56,660 bases of DNA from an uncultured Alphaproteobacteria bacterium (GTDB taxonomy: Bacteria > Pseudomonadota > Alphaproteobacteria > Rhizobiales > Ancalomicrobiaceae), in the NCBI GenBank assembly GCA_937892955.1, contig CALBKH010000100.1, positions 1 to 56,660 on the forward strand, given 5' to 3'. Both the position numbers and the translations under genes were made by a program. Each line of letters starts with the position of its first letter. Position 1 is the first letter of the stretch. The notes under the pieces were generated by a model that was given only the letters and a program-made list of their open reading frames with translations, was not told where the DNA came from and did no database searches. This document shows positions 1 through 7,458 of the stretch, piece by piece.

Positions 1-78
1 TGACCGGCCGACGCGCGTTCGCGCTTGCCTTCACTCACGAAGTTTCGAACAGGTCGAAACTTCGTGAGTTCGGTATCA
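1..78 (+). repeat. Palindromic intergenic repeat, family B, copy 1 (probably cut by window edge)
   Basis: Begins TGACCGGCCGACGC, then a small hairpin GCGC-GTTC-GCGC, then a 16-bp perfect stem (33-48 and 54-69) closing the loop ACAGG, and ends in CGGTATCA (71-78). The same order recurs at 26836-26914 with different but again self-complementary stems. It lies 17 bases past the acnB stop codon, so the hairpin would form at the 3' end of the acnB transcript and may end or protect it. The left end may continue outside the window. Confidence 0.8.
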
Positions 79-94
79 ATCGATCGTACGGCGA

Positions 95-2686
95 TCAGAC
101 CGCGACCTTCTCCGCCACTTCGACGAACTCGGGGATCTGGTCGAAGTTCATGTAGCGGTAGACCTCGGCGGTCTTGCCGGCGAGACCGCCGACCGCCGCC
201 ATGTACTCTTCGGTGGTCGGGATCTTGCCGAGGAGCGCGCCGACCGCGGCGAGTTCGGCCGAGGACAGGTACACCCGGGTGTCGATGCCGAGGCGGTTGG
301 GGAAGTTGCGGGTCGAGGTCGAGAGCGCCGTCGAGCCCTTGCGGATCTGCGCCTGGTTGCCCATGCAGAGCGAGCAGCCGGGCATCTCCATGCGGGCGCC
401 GGACTTGCCGAGGGTGGCGTAGTAGCCCTCCTCGGTCAGCATCATGGCGTCCATCTTGGTCGGCGGGGCGATCCACAGACGGGTCGGGATGTCCGACTTG
501 CCGGCGAGGATCTTACCGGCGGCGCGGAAGTGACCGATGTTGGTCATGCACGAGCCGATGAAGACCTCGTCGATCTTGTCGCCGGCGACCTCGCTGAGCG
601 TCTTGACGTCGTCGGGGTCGTTCGGGCAGGCGAGGATCGGCTCCTTGATCTGATCCATGTCGATCTCGAACACCGCCGCGTATTCGGCGTCGGCATCGGG
701 CTGGAGCAGGACCGGGTCGGCGATCCAGGCTTCCATCGCCTTGATGCGACGCTCGAGCGAGCGGACATCCTGGTAGCCGTTGGCGATCATCCACTTCATC
801 AGCACGATGTTCGAGTTCATGTACTCGATGATCGGCTCCTTGTTCAGGCGCACCGTGCAGGCGGCGGCGGAGCGCTCGGCGGAGGCGTCGGAGAGCTCGA
901 AGGCCTGCTCGACCTTGAGATCCGGCAGACCTTCGATCTCGAGAATACGGCCGTTGAAGACGTTCTTCTTGCCCTTCTTCTCGACCGTCAGGCTGCCTTC
1001 CTTGATCGCGGCGAGCGGAATGGCGTTGACGAGGTCGCGCAGGGTGACGCCCGGCTGCATGGTGCCCTTGAAGCGCACCAGCACCGATTCCGGCATGTCG
1101 AGCGGCATGACGCCGGTCGCAGCGGCGAAGGCGACGAGGCCGGAGCCGGCCGGGAAGGAGATGCCGATCGGGAAGCGGGTGTGGCTGTCGCCGCCGGTGC
1201 CGACGGTGTCGGGCAGCAGCAGACGGTTGAGCCAGGAGTGGATGACGCCGTCACCCGGACGCAGGGCGATGCCGCCGCGGTTGGAGATGAAGGTCGGCAG
1301 TTCGTGATGGGTCTGGACGTCGACCAGCTTCGGATAGGCGGCGGTGTGGCAGAAGGACTGCATCACCAGATCGGCGGAGAAGCCGAGGCAGGCGAGGTCC
1401 TTCAACTCGTCGCGGGTCATCGGGCCGGTGGTATCCTGCGACCCCACGGTGGTCATCTTCGGCTCGCAATAAGTGCCCGGGCGGATGCCCTTGCCCTCGG
1501 GCAGGCCACAGGCGCGGCCGACCATCTTCTGGGCGAGGGTGAAGCCCTTGCCACTGTCGGCCGGCTCGGCCGGCAGGCGGAAGAGGTCGGAGGCCGGCAT
1601 GCCGAGGGCCTCGCGGGCCTTGGCGGTGAGGCCGCGGCCGATGATCAGCGGGATGCGGCCGCCGGCGCGCACCTCGTCGAAGATCACGTCGGACTTCACC
1701 TTGAACTCGGAGATCACCGAGCCGTTGAGGAGCGCCTTGCCCTCGTAGGGGCGCAGCTCGACGACGTCGCCCATCTCCATCTTGGAGACGTCGAGTTCGA
1801 TCGGCAGCGCGCCGGCGTCTTCCATGGTGTTGTAGAAGATCGGGGCGATCTTGGAGCCGAGGCAGACGCCGCCGAAGCGCTTGTTGGGGACATACGGGAT
1901 GTCCTCGCCGGTGAACCACAGCACGGAGTTGGTCGCCGACTTGCGCGACGAGCCGGTGCCGACGACGTCGCCGACATAGGCGACGGGGTTGCCCATGGCG
2001 ATGAGCTCGGCGAGCTGCTTCACCGGACCGCGGACGCCCGGCTCGTCCGGGGTGATGCCCGGACGCGGGTTCTTCAGCATGGCCAGCGCATGCAGCGGGA
2101 TGTCGGGGCGGGTCGAGGCGTCGGGCGCCGGCGACAGGTCGTCGGTGTTGGTCTCGCCCGACACCTTGAAGACGGTGACGTTCATCGACTGCGGCACTTC
2201 GGGACGCGAGGTGAACCACTCGCCGTCGGCCCAGGAGCGCACGACCGACGCGGCATTGGCGTTGCCCTTGTCGGCGAGGTCCTTCACGTCGTGGAAGTAG
2301 TCGAACATCAACAGGGTCTTCTTCAGACCCTCGGCCGCCACGGCGCCGACTTCGCCGTCGGCGAGCAGGTCGATCAGCGGCTTGATGTTGAAGCCGCCGA
2401 GCATGGTGGCGAGCAGTTCGGTGGCGAGCTTGCGGGAAACCAGCCCGTTCTTCTCCTTGCCCTTGGCGACGGCCTCGAGGAAGCCGGCCTTGAGGCGGGC
2501 CGCGTCGTCGACGCCGGCGGGCACGCGATGGGTCAGCAGTTCGACGAGGAAGGCCTCCTCACCCTTCGGCGGATCGCGGAGCAGCGCGATCAACGCTTCG
2601 GTCTGCTTGGCCGAGAGCGGCAGCGGCGGAATGCCGAGAGCACCGCGTTCGGCGACATGGGCACGATAGGATTCGAGCATCGACAT
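95..2686 (-). CDS. acnB: Bifunctional aconitate hydratase 2 / 2-methylisocitrate dehydratase (AcnB)
   Basis: Cytosolic [4Fe-4S] enzyme interconverting citrate and isocitrate in the TCA cycle; the AcnB family also hydrates 2-methyl-cis-aconitate. The protein is 863 aa, the usual AcnB length, with AcnB domain order: an N-terminal helical domain (from MLESYRAHVAERG), the swivel domain before the catalytic part, then the Fe-S domain with conserved cysteines (GSCMTNIGHFRAAG and MPGCSLCMGNQ near the C-terminus). ATG 2686 is chosen over longer upstream options because a GGAAGG Shine-Dalgarno lies 7 bases before it and the family starts at this point; the upstream extension is Arg/Pro-rich and looks non-coding. 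Many alphaproteobacteria rely on AcnA, so AcnB here is notable, but I cannot see whether acnA also exists. Confidence 0.97.
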   Translation of the reverse strand: MSMLESYRAHVAERGALGIPPLPLSAKQTEALIALLRDPPKGEEAFLVELLTHRVPAGVDDAARLKAGFLEAVAKGKEKNGLVSRKLATELLATMLGGFNIKPLIDLLADGEVGAVAAEGLKKTLLMFDYFHDVKDLADKGNANAASVVRSWADGEWFTSRPEVPQSMNVTVFKVSGETNTDDLSPAPDASTRPDIPLHALAMLKNPRPGITPDEPGVRGPVKQLAELIAMGNPVAYVGDVVGTGSSRKSATNSVLWFTGEDIPYVPNKRFGGVCLGSKIAPIFYNTMEDAGALPIELDVSKMEMGDVVELRPYEGKALLNGSVISEFKVKSDVIFDEVRAGGRIPLIIGRGLTAKAREALGMPASDLFRLPAEPADSGKGFTLAQKMVGRACGLPEGKGIRPGTYCEPKMTTVGSQDTTGPMTRDELKDLACLGFSADLVMQSFCHTAAYPKLVDVQTHHELPTFISNRGGIALRPGDGVIHSWLNRLLLPDTVGTGGDSHTRFPIGISFPAGSGLVAFAAATGVMPLDMPESVLVRFKGTMQPGVTLRDLVNAIPLAAIKEGSLTVEKKGKKNVFNGRILEIEGLPDLKVEQAFELSDASAERSAAACTVRLNKEPIIEYMNSNIVLMKWMIANGYQDVRSLERRIKAMEAWIADPVLLQPDADAEYAAVFEIDMDQIKEPILACPNDPDDVKTLSEVAGDKIDEVFIGSCMTNIGHFRAAGKILAGKSDIPTRLWIAPPTKMDAMMLTEEGYYATLGKSGARMEMPGCSLCMGNQAQIRKGSTALSTSTRNFPNRLGIDTRVYLSSAELAAVGALLGKIPTTEEYMAAVGGLAGKTAEVYRYMNFDQIPEFVEVAEKVAV

Positions 2687-2879
2687 GAGTGACCCTTCCG
2701 ATGGATCGAGGGGCGCGCATCGGGTGCGACAGAATGACCGCGCTCTGATAGCAGGGACGCACCCGCGAGAGAAGCGATCGAAAAGGCGTAGGCGCCATGT
2801 CGGGAAGGTGGCGCGGAAGCCGTCGGGGGGCAAGGGAGGCATCGCCGAAATCGCGGGCAGCTCGGAGCGAGGCGAGATT

Positions 2880-3179
2880 TCACCGCGGTGGCTCGTCGTC
2901 GGGCGGCGGCACGGCGGGGGCGAGCGCGCAATCGCGATTGGCGCCGGTGCCGGGGGCGTTCTCGAAGACGCAGAGCTTCGGCGAGGGAGGATCGCCGCAT
3001 TTCGCCGCGAGATCGCGGAAACCGACGCAGCGCCCGCTGGCGATGTGACGCCAGCCGGGACCACCCTTGCAGCCGCAGCCCCGGCACGGGGTGGGATCGA
3101 GGACGCAGCGCGCCTCGGCGTCCACGACGGTGAGCGTCAGGACGGCGGCGACGGCGACCAGACCCCGAAGCGGAAACAC
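2880..3179 (-). CDS. Small Cys-rich secreted protein, rhizobial type, function unknown
   Basis: A 99-aa protein with a clear signal peptide (residues 1-24, hydrophobic VAVAAVLTLTVV, cut probable after AEA). The mature part has eight cysteines (25, 32, 35, 37, 51, 61, 70, 84), an even number suited to disulfides in the periplasm. A CRGCGCKGGPG block and a FENAPGTGANRDCAL block are the recognisable parts; similar proteins are, as far as I recall, found in Rhizobiales without known function. The GTG start at 3179 is fixed by a GGAGG eight bases upstream. The tail from about residue 86 is Pro/Asp/Glu-rich. It stands alone between acnB and tRNA-Gln. I have no basis for assigning a role. Confidence 0.8.
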   Translation of the reverse strand: MFPLRGLVAVAAVLTLTVVDAEARCVLDPTPCRGCGCKGGPGWRHIASGRCVGFRDLAAKCGDPPSPKLCVFENAPGTGANRDCALAPAVPPPDDEPPR

Positions 3180-3294
3180 GGACGGCCTCCCGATCGAAGA
3201 ACGGGAGCCATTCGACGCTCACGCATGAGTCCGCGCAACACGCGTTTCACGTGCTCCGGGTTGTGTCGCTGCTTCGTCGTCGATCTCGAGAGAC

Positions 3295-3369
3295 TGGATG
3301 GGGCGGCAGGATTCGAACCTGCGAATGGTGGAATCAAAATCCACTGCCTTACCACTTGGCGACGCCCCA
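3295..3369 (-). tRNA. tRNA-Gln (anticodon TTG)
   Basis: A 75-nt cloverleaf with encoded 3' CCA. Acceptor arms TGGGGCG and CGCCCCA pair fully. The anticodon loop TTTTGAT gives anticodon TTG, reading CAA. The T arm contains GGTTCGAATCC. The base before CCA (discriminator 73) reads T, whereas E. coli tRNA-Gln has G there. Confidence 0.95.
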
Positions 3370-3406
3370 ACGACGCATCCGCCGGGGCGGATCATCGAGC
3401 GCGGTT

Positions 3407-3435
3407 CCTATATCGACTTAGCCCGAGGCGAGCAA
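3407..3435 (-). promoter_or_regulatory. Candidate sigma-70 promoter of tRNA-Gln
   Basis: On the minus strand, -35 TTGCTC (3435-3430), a 17-bp spacer, and -10 TATAGG (3412-3407). The expected start near 3400 gives a leader of about 30 nt before the mature tRNA 5' end at 3369. Confidence 0.5.
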
Positions 3436-3631
3436 CAGGGGGGCGAGGCGGCGGCGACGCCGCGTGACGGCGGACGCGCGGCCGGCCGGACGGCGTTCGC
3501 GGAAGGCGGAGCCGGCCCGACGGTCGCCTGCGGCGCGTGCGCAGCGGCCGGAATTCCGCGGCGGGGCACGGCGCCGGCGGAAAGCGACCGGTGTCTCCGT
3601 CCACAGGATTGCCGGACTTGGAAAAACGGGC

Positions 3632-3660
3632 TTGCGGGGGCGGGGCTCGGTCGCTATACA
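3632..3660 (+). promoter_or_regulatory. Candidate sigma-70 promoter of tRNA-Pro
   Basis: -35 TTGCGG (3632-3637), 17-bp spacer, -10 TATACA (3655-3660). Transcription would start near 3667, a few bases before the tRNA 5' end at 3675. Confidence 0.55.
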
Positions 3661-3674
3661 GCGCCTCGCGGTCA

Positions 3675-3751
3675 CGGAGTGTAGCGCAGTCTGGTAGCGC
3701 ACCTCGTTCGGGACGAGGGGGTCGCAGGTTCAAATCCTGCCACTCCGACCA
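3675..3751 (+). tRNA. tRNA-Pro (anticodon CGG)
   Basis: A 77-nt cloverleaf with encoded CCA. Acceptor arms CGGAGTG and CACTCCG pair; the anticodon stem CCTCG/CGAGG encloses TTCGGGA, giving anticodon CGG, which reads CCG. The T arm carries GGTTCAAATCC. CCG is expected to be frequent in a genome this GC-rich. Confidence 0.97.
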
Positions 3752-3972
3752 TCCGCATCAGCCCGGTCCCGGCGGGCTCTTCACGCAGGCATCTCGGACA
3801 GGACACGGCGCCCCCCCCCGCGCCGCTCCCGAGCGTTTCGGCCGCGCCGCGCCCGGTTCGCCGCGGCTCGGCATCGCTCCTTTCCAGGGCCGAGACTTTG
3901 CGCGGCGGGCACGACGGGGCATGCTGCCCTCTTCGCACCATCGCGCGCCACGGGACGGGAGAAGGGAAACCC

Positions 3973-4287
3973 ATGTCGCTCCGCCCACCCGGCCGCTCCG
4001 CGCCTACCGGTCTGCCACCACAGGGTATGGTGGCGCTCGACTACGAGATCGCCGGCGAACAGGCCTCGGCGCTGGGCCGCGCCGGCCGGCGGGTCGAGGA
4101 GAGCCTCGCCGCGCTTTCCGTCTGCGACGGACCGATGCAAGTGCGGGATGCCTTGCTGCGCGAGGCGGCGCAGGCGGTGTGGGCCTATTTCGTCCAGCGT
4201 GAGATGATCGGCTTCCGTCGCCACGACGATGCGGTGCGCATCTACGGCATACCGGGCGAGGTCCTGGCGCGACTCGGGGCGGGGTGA
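3973..4287 (+). CDS. DUF6665 family protein
   Basis: A 104-aa soluble protein recognised as DUF6665 by its order of blocks: N-terminal MSLRPP, then ALDYEIAGEQASALGRAGRRVE, then an alpha-helical middle (VRDALLREAAQAVWAYFVQRE) and the C-terminal YGIPGEVLARLGAG. No enzymatic motif, signal peptide or membrane segment is visible, and the family has no known role that I can state. ATG 3973 was chosen because homologues begin with MSLRPP and a GAGAAGGGA stretch precedes it. It ends 10 bases from the convergent norD stop, so the two transcripts probably overlap at their 3' ends. Confidence 0.85.
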   Translation: MSLRPPGRSAPTGLPPQGMVALDYEIAGEQASALGRAGRRVEESLAALSVCDGPMQVRDALLREAAQAVWAYFVQREMIGFRRHDDAVRIYGIPGEVLARLGAG

Positions 4288-4297
4288 GCCCCTCCCC

Positions 4298-6244
4298 TCA
4301 CACCCCCACGACGTGGCGGTAGAGCACCGGCAGCGCTTCGGCCAATTTGCCCGGGCGGCCGATGACGGCGAAGCCGTTGGCGCCGAAGATGCGGGGGATG
4401 TAGGCGCGGGCCTCCTTGTCGACGGTGATGCCGAAGACCGAGCAGCCTTGGGCGCGCGCTTCCTCGATCGCCTTGCGGCTGTCCTCGATGCCGAAGCGGC
4501 CCTCGTAGTGGTCGAGGTCGTTGGGCTTGCCGTCGGTCAGCACGATCAACAGGCGGCGACGGTTGGGGCGTTTCGCAAGCCCCACGGTGGCGTGGCGGAT
4601 GGCGGCGCCGAGGCGGGTGTAGTGGCCCGGCCGCATGGCGCCGATGCGCGCCTTGACCGTGGCGGAGAGCGGCTCCTCGAAGGTCTTCAGCGTCTCGACC
4701 CTCACCCGGCTACGTTTCAGCGACGAGAAGGACAGGATCTCGTGGGCGTCGCCGATGGCGGTGAGCCCTTCGGTGAAGGCGATCAGCGCCTCCTTCTCGA
4801 CCTCGATCACCGGCCGGTCGTCGGCGTAGCTCTCGGTCGAGCGCGAGGTGTCGACCAGCACGGTGACGGCGAGATCTCGTTCGGTCGTCCGCACCTGTTC
4901 GAAGACGCGGTCAGAGCCCTCGCCGCAGGCACGCAGGTCGGCGGTCGAGCGCACCACGGCGTCGACATCGAGTTCGGCGCCGTCGACCTGGGCGCGGTGG
5001 CGCACGCGGCCGGCGGTCAGCGCCTCGAAGCGGCGTTTGACCTCGCGGATGCGACGACGGGCGCCGGCGTCGAGTTTCCACGTGTCCTCCGCCGCAGGTT
5101 CGGCGAGGCCGGCGAGCACCGAGGTGTGATCGGGCAGATAGACGCCCTTGCGGCAATCCCATTCGGGATAGGTGTGGCGGCCGGCAAGCCTGTCGCCGGC
5201 GACTTCTTCCGGCGCGAGATCGAGATCGAAGGCGAGCTTGGTCGCCGCCTTCTTGGTGATGCGGGCGAGGCCGATCTCGTCCTGATCGTCCATCGCCTTC
5301 TTGGCCTGCTCCTCCTCGTCGTCCTCGACGTCGCGGTGGAGGTTGAGGAACTCGGCCCAGGACAGGATCTTGTCGAAGCGGTGCATGAAGAAGGCGTCGG
5401 GGCGCTCGACCTGATCGCTCTTCTTCCGCTTGGCGCGGCGGGACTTCTTCTCGCCACCGTCCGATTTGCCGGACCCGGCGTCGGTACCGTCGTCGGAGCG
5501 CTCGCCGGAGCGGGCGGTGCGGGTCGGATCGAAGTCGCCCCACAGCGCCACCGGCAGATAGGGCTTGTAGTCGCCCGGCCCGAGGAGGCGATCGAGCGGC
5601 AGGCTGGCATCGGTCACCAGCTCGGCGAGACGCAGCGGATCGGCGGTCGGCGCCGGGCGGCCGAGGAGATGGGTCACCACGGCCTCGACCGCGGCCTCGG
5701 TCGCGGTGAGGCGGCGGTCGGGCCGCGCCGCGAGGGTCGCGGCGGCGAGCATCGACCAGAAGCGGGCGAGGCCGGGGAAGCGTTCGACGGTGAGGAGGGT
5801 GGCGCGGTGGGCGTGGCGCAGCCGAGCGACGTCGCGGGCGAGCGGATCCCAGGCCTTGTCGAGCGGCACCTCGGCCGCCGCCACCGCCCAGCCGGCGAGC
5901 CACAGATAGAGGGCGCGGTTGAGGTCGGTCTCGGGGAAGAGGGCGATCTCGGCCGGCAGCAACAGCGCCTCGCCGGTGAAGCGCGCCGCGGTCACCCGCT
6001 CGTCGTCGCGGGCGAGACGTTGGCGCCACGACAGGCGATGGGTGGAGACGGCGTCCTCGGCCGCCTTGATCTCGACCGAGGCGAGGCCGCCGAGACCGCG
6101 GAAGACGACGCCGATCGAGCGCGACACCGCGGCGAAGGGAACCGCCGCCTCGTCGTGACGCGGCAGCGTCGCCTTCTCGCCGACCAGCCGGTTCCACAAC
6201 CGGCCGACGGTCTCCTCGGGCTCGAACAAGGCATGCCAGTCCAT
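4298..6244 (-). CDS. norD: Nitric oxide reductase activation protein NorD
   Basis: NorD works with the AAA+ protein NorQ to mature the cytochrome-c NO reductase, probably inserting non-haem iron into NorB. The 648-aa protein ends in a von Willebrand A domain (about 455-648) with a complete metal-ion site: DTSRS at 465-469, Thr543 and the LTDGKPND block at 569-576. The N-terminal 230 residues are helical; a charged linker (245-280, rich in Lys/Arg/Asp) precedes a conserved block with HRDVEDDEEE. ATG 6244 is preferred over a longer frame because homologues begin at MDWHALF and a GGGGAGGGGA site precedes it. It is the last gene of norCBQD, separated from norQ by 276 bases that hold a composite inverted repeat. 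Confidence 0.93.
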   Translation of the reverse strand: MDWHALFEPEETVGRLWNRLVGEKATLPRHDEAAVPFAAVSRSIGVVFRGLGGLASVEIKAAEDAVSTHRLSWRQRLARDDERVTAARFTGEALLLPAEIALFPETDLNRALYLWLAGWAVAAAEVPLDKAWDPLARDVARLRHAHRATLLTVERFPGLARFWSMLAAATLAARPDRRLTATEAAVEAVVTHLLGRPAPTADPLRLAELVTDASLPLDRLLGPGDYKPYLPVALWGDFDPTRTARSGERSDDGTDAGSGKSDGGEKKSRRAKRKKSDQVERPDAFFMHRFDKILSWAEFLNLHRDVEDDEEEQAKKAMDDQDEIGLARITKKAATKLAFDLDLAPEEVAGDRLAGRHTYPEWDCRKGVYLPDHTSVLAGLAEPAAEDTWKLDAGARRRIREVKRRFEALTAGRVRHRAQVDGAELDVDAVVRSTADLRACGEGSDRVFEQVRTTERDLAVTVLVDTSRSTESYADDRPVIEVEKEALIAFTEGLTAIGDAHEILSFSSLKRSRVRVETLKTFEEPLSATVKARIGAMRPGHYTRLGAAIRHATVGLAKRPNRRRLLIVLTDGKPNDLDHYEGRFGIEDSRKAIEEARAQGCSVFGITVDKEARAYIPRIFGANGFAVIGRPGKLAEALPVLYRHVVGV

Positions 6245-6324
6245 CGGGGTCCCCTCCCCTCGCGGGTCGCGCCGGACCATCCCCGTCGCACCAGACCCGA
6301 CGTCTCCGGCCGGAGGCCGGTTCT

Positions 6325-6480
6325 TCCTTCTCCCCTTGCGGGAGAAGGTGCCCGAAGGGCGGATGAGGGGTCTCGGCCCCTCGGCGCATACCGCGTCCTC
6401 GCGGGTCTTCCCCGATGCCGCTACGCGGCGCCCCCTCATCCGGCCCTGCGGGCCACCGTCTCCCGCGAGGGGAGAAGGGG
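6325..6480. repeat. Composite inverted repeat, family A, copy 1 (inside the nor operon)
   Basis: Two inverted half-elements: one starting near 6327 (stem CTTCTCCCC...GGGAGAAGG, then CCCGAAGGGCGGATGAGGGG) and its inverted counterpart at 6431-6480 (CCCCCTCATCCGG...GGGGAGAAGGGG). About 60 bases separate them. Equivalent composites occur at 24090-24244 and 33065-33219. This is a palindromic intergenic element of a type common in Rhizobiales. Here it separates norQ from norD on the same transcript. Confidence 0.85.
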
Positions 6481-6520
6481 TCGCGCCGTCGGCGCGCCGG
6501 GGCGGGAGATCCCCTCCCCC

Positions 6521-7336
6521 TCAGCCGAACACCGCCGAGACGAGATCGCGCAGGCCCTGCTTGACGTCGCGGTCGTCGGAGAGCGGTTCGATCATCGCCA
6601 CTTCGATGGCGTCCTCGGTCTTCAGACCGTCGTGGATCAGAGAGGCGGCGTAGACGACGAGGCGGGTGGAGCAGCCCTCCTCGAGGTCCTGACCTTTGAG
6701 GCCGCGCAGGCGGCCGGCGAGGTCGACGAGGCGGCGGCACCTGTCCAGCGCCAGACCGGATTCGGCGGCGACGATCTCGGCCTCGACGAGCGGCTTCGGA
6801 TAGTCGAACTCGATCGCCAGGAAGCGCTGGCGAGTCGAAGGCTTCAGCGACTTCAACAGATTCTGGTAGCCCGGGTTGTAGGAGACCACGAGCATGAAGT
6901 CGGCGGGCGCGGTCAGCACCTCGCCGGTGCGCTCGAGCGGCAGGATGCGCCGGTCGTCGGTCAGCGGGTGGAGAACCACGGTGACGTCCTTGCGCGCCTC
7001 GACCACCTCGTCGAGATAGGCGACGCCGCCGGAGCGGACGGCGCGGGTGAGCGGACCGTCGGCCCACACCGTCTCGCCGCCCTTGAGGAGATAGCGGCCG
7101 GTGAGGTCGGCGGCGGTGAGATCGTCGTGGCAGGCGACCGTGTGGAGGGGCAGCCCGAGCCGCGCCGACATGTGGGCGACGAAGCGGGTCTTGCCGCAAC
7201 CGGTCGGTCCCTTGAGGAGCAGCGGCAGGCGCAGGCGGAAGGCGCGCTCGAAGATGGCGCATTCGTCGCCGACCGGACGATAGTACGGGACATCGGCGGT
7301 GGGCCGGCCGGTCTCGCCGGCGAGCGGGGCGTTCAT
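6521..7336 (-). CDS. norQ: Nitric oxide reductase activation AAA+ ATPase NorQ
   Basis: MoxR/CbbQ-type AAA+ ATPase that partners NorD to activate NO reductase. The 271-aa protein has Walker A GPTGCGKT at 43-50, Walker B VAYLDE at 105-110 and a helical CbbQ-type C-terminal part. Two candidate starts exist; I chose ATG 7336 (MNAPLAGETG) because a GGAG lies nine bases upstream, whereas ATG 7345 has its purines directly abutting the codon. It follows norB by 122 bases that contain two strong hairpins, which may reduce its expression relative to norCB. Confidence 0.93.
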   Translation of the reverse strand: MNAPLAGETGRPTADVPYYRPVGDECAIFERAFRLRLPLLLKGPTGCGKTRFVAHMSARLGLPLHTVACHDDLTAADLTGRYLLKGGETVWADGPLTRAVRSGGVAYLDEVVEARKDVTVVLHPLTDDRRILPLERTGEVLTAPADFMLVVSYNPGYQNLLKSLKPSTRQRFLAIEFDYPKPLVEAEIVAAESGLALDRCRRLVDLAGRLRGLKGQDLEEGCSTRLVVYAASLIHDGLKTEDAIEVAMIEPLSDDRDVKQGLRDLVSAVFG

Positions 7337-7374
7337 CGGATCCATCTCCGGTCCATTCTCGTGTCTGTCGTGCA

Positions 7375-7407
7375 CACGCCCTCGGCCGGGGTCCGTCCGA
7401 GGGCGTG
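7375..7407 (-). other. Intercistronic hairpin norB-norQ (11-bp stem)
   Basis: Perfect inverted repeat CACGCCCTCGG (7375-7385) / CCGAGGGCGTG (7397-7407) around an 11-base loop. It lies between the norB stop and the norQ start on the operon transcript. No U-tract follows, so it is more likely a processing or stability element than a simple terminator. Confidence 0.6.
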
Positions 7408-7432
7408 CGACCGATAGGATCGACGGGGGCGG

Positions 7433-7457
7433 GTGATCCCGTCCCCGTCGGGATCAC
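7433..7457 (-). other. Intercistronic hairpin directly after norB (9-bp stem)
   Basis: Perfect inverted repeat GTGATCCCG (7433-7441) / CGGGATCAC (7449-7457) with a 7-base loop, starting two bases past the norB stop codon. It is placed to protect the 3' end of a processed norCB message. Confidence 0.6.
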
Positions 7458-7458
7458 G

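Larger units (their letters stand above)
3370..3674. other. Spacer between two divergent tRNA genes
   Basis: This 305-base stretch separates the 5' ends of tRNA-Gln and tRNA-Pro. It holds a candidate promoter for each tRNA (3407-3435 minus, 3632-3660 plus). The open frames crossing it are Arg/Pro-rich with no family resemblance and no ribosome-binding sites, so I call no gene here. Confidence 0.6.

Noticed and set aside
530..2692. A 720-aa open frame on the plus strand opposite acnB
   Set aside because: It is antisense to the conserved aconitase gene, rich in Arg/Gly/Ala/Val from high-GC codon shadowing, and has no family match.
3752..3790. Terminator after tRNA-Pro
   Set aside because: Only a six-pair stem (AGCCCG/CGGGCT) followed by CTTC; too weak to call.
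6325..6480. CRISPR array
   Set aside because: The repeats are two inverted palindromic halves, not regularly spaced direct repeats, and no cas genes are present.
4229..7417. A 1062-aa open frame on the plus strand opposite norD and norQ
   Set aside because: Both antisense partners are clear Nor proteins. The long frame is a GC-skew artefact.
4911..7457. An 848-aa minus-strand frame overlapping norQ and norD in another phase
   Set aside because: Arg/Pro-rich composition with no domain; the true genes use a different frame.
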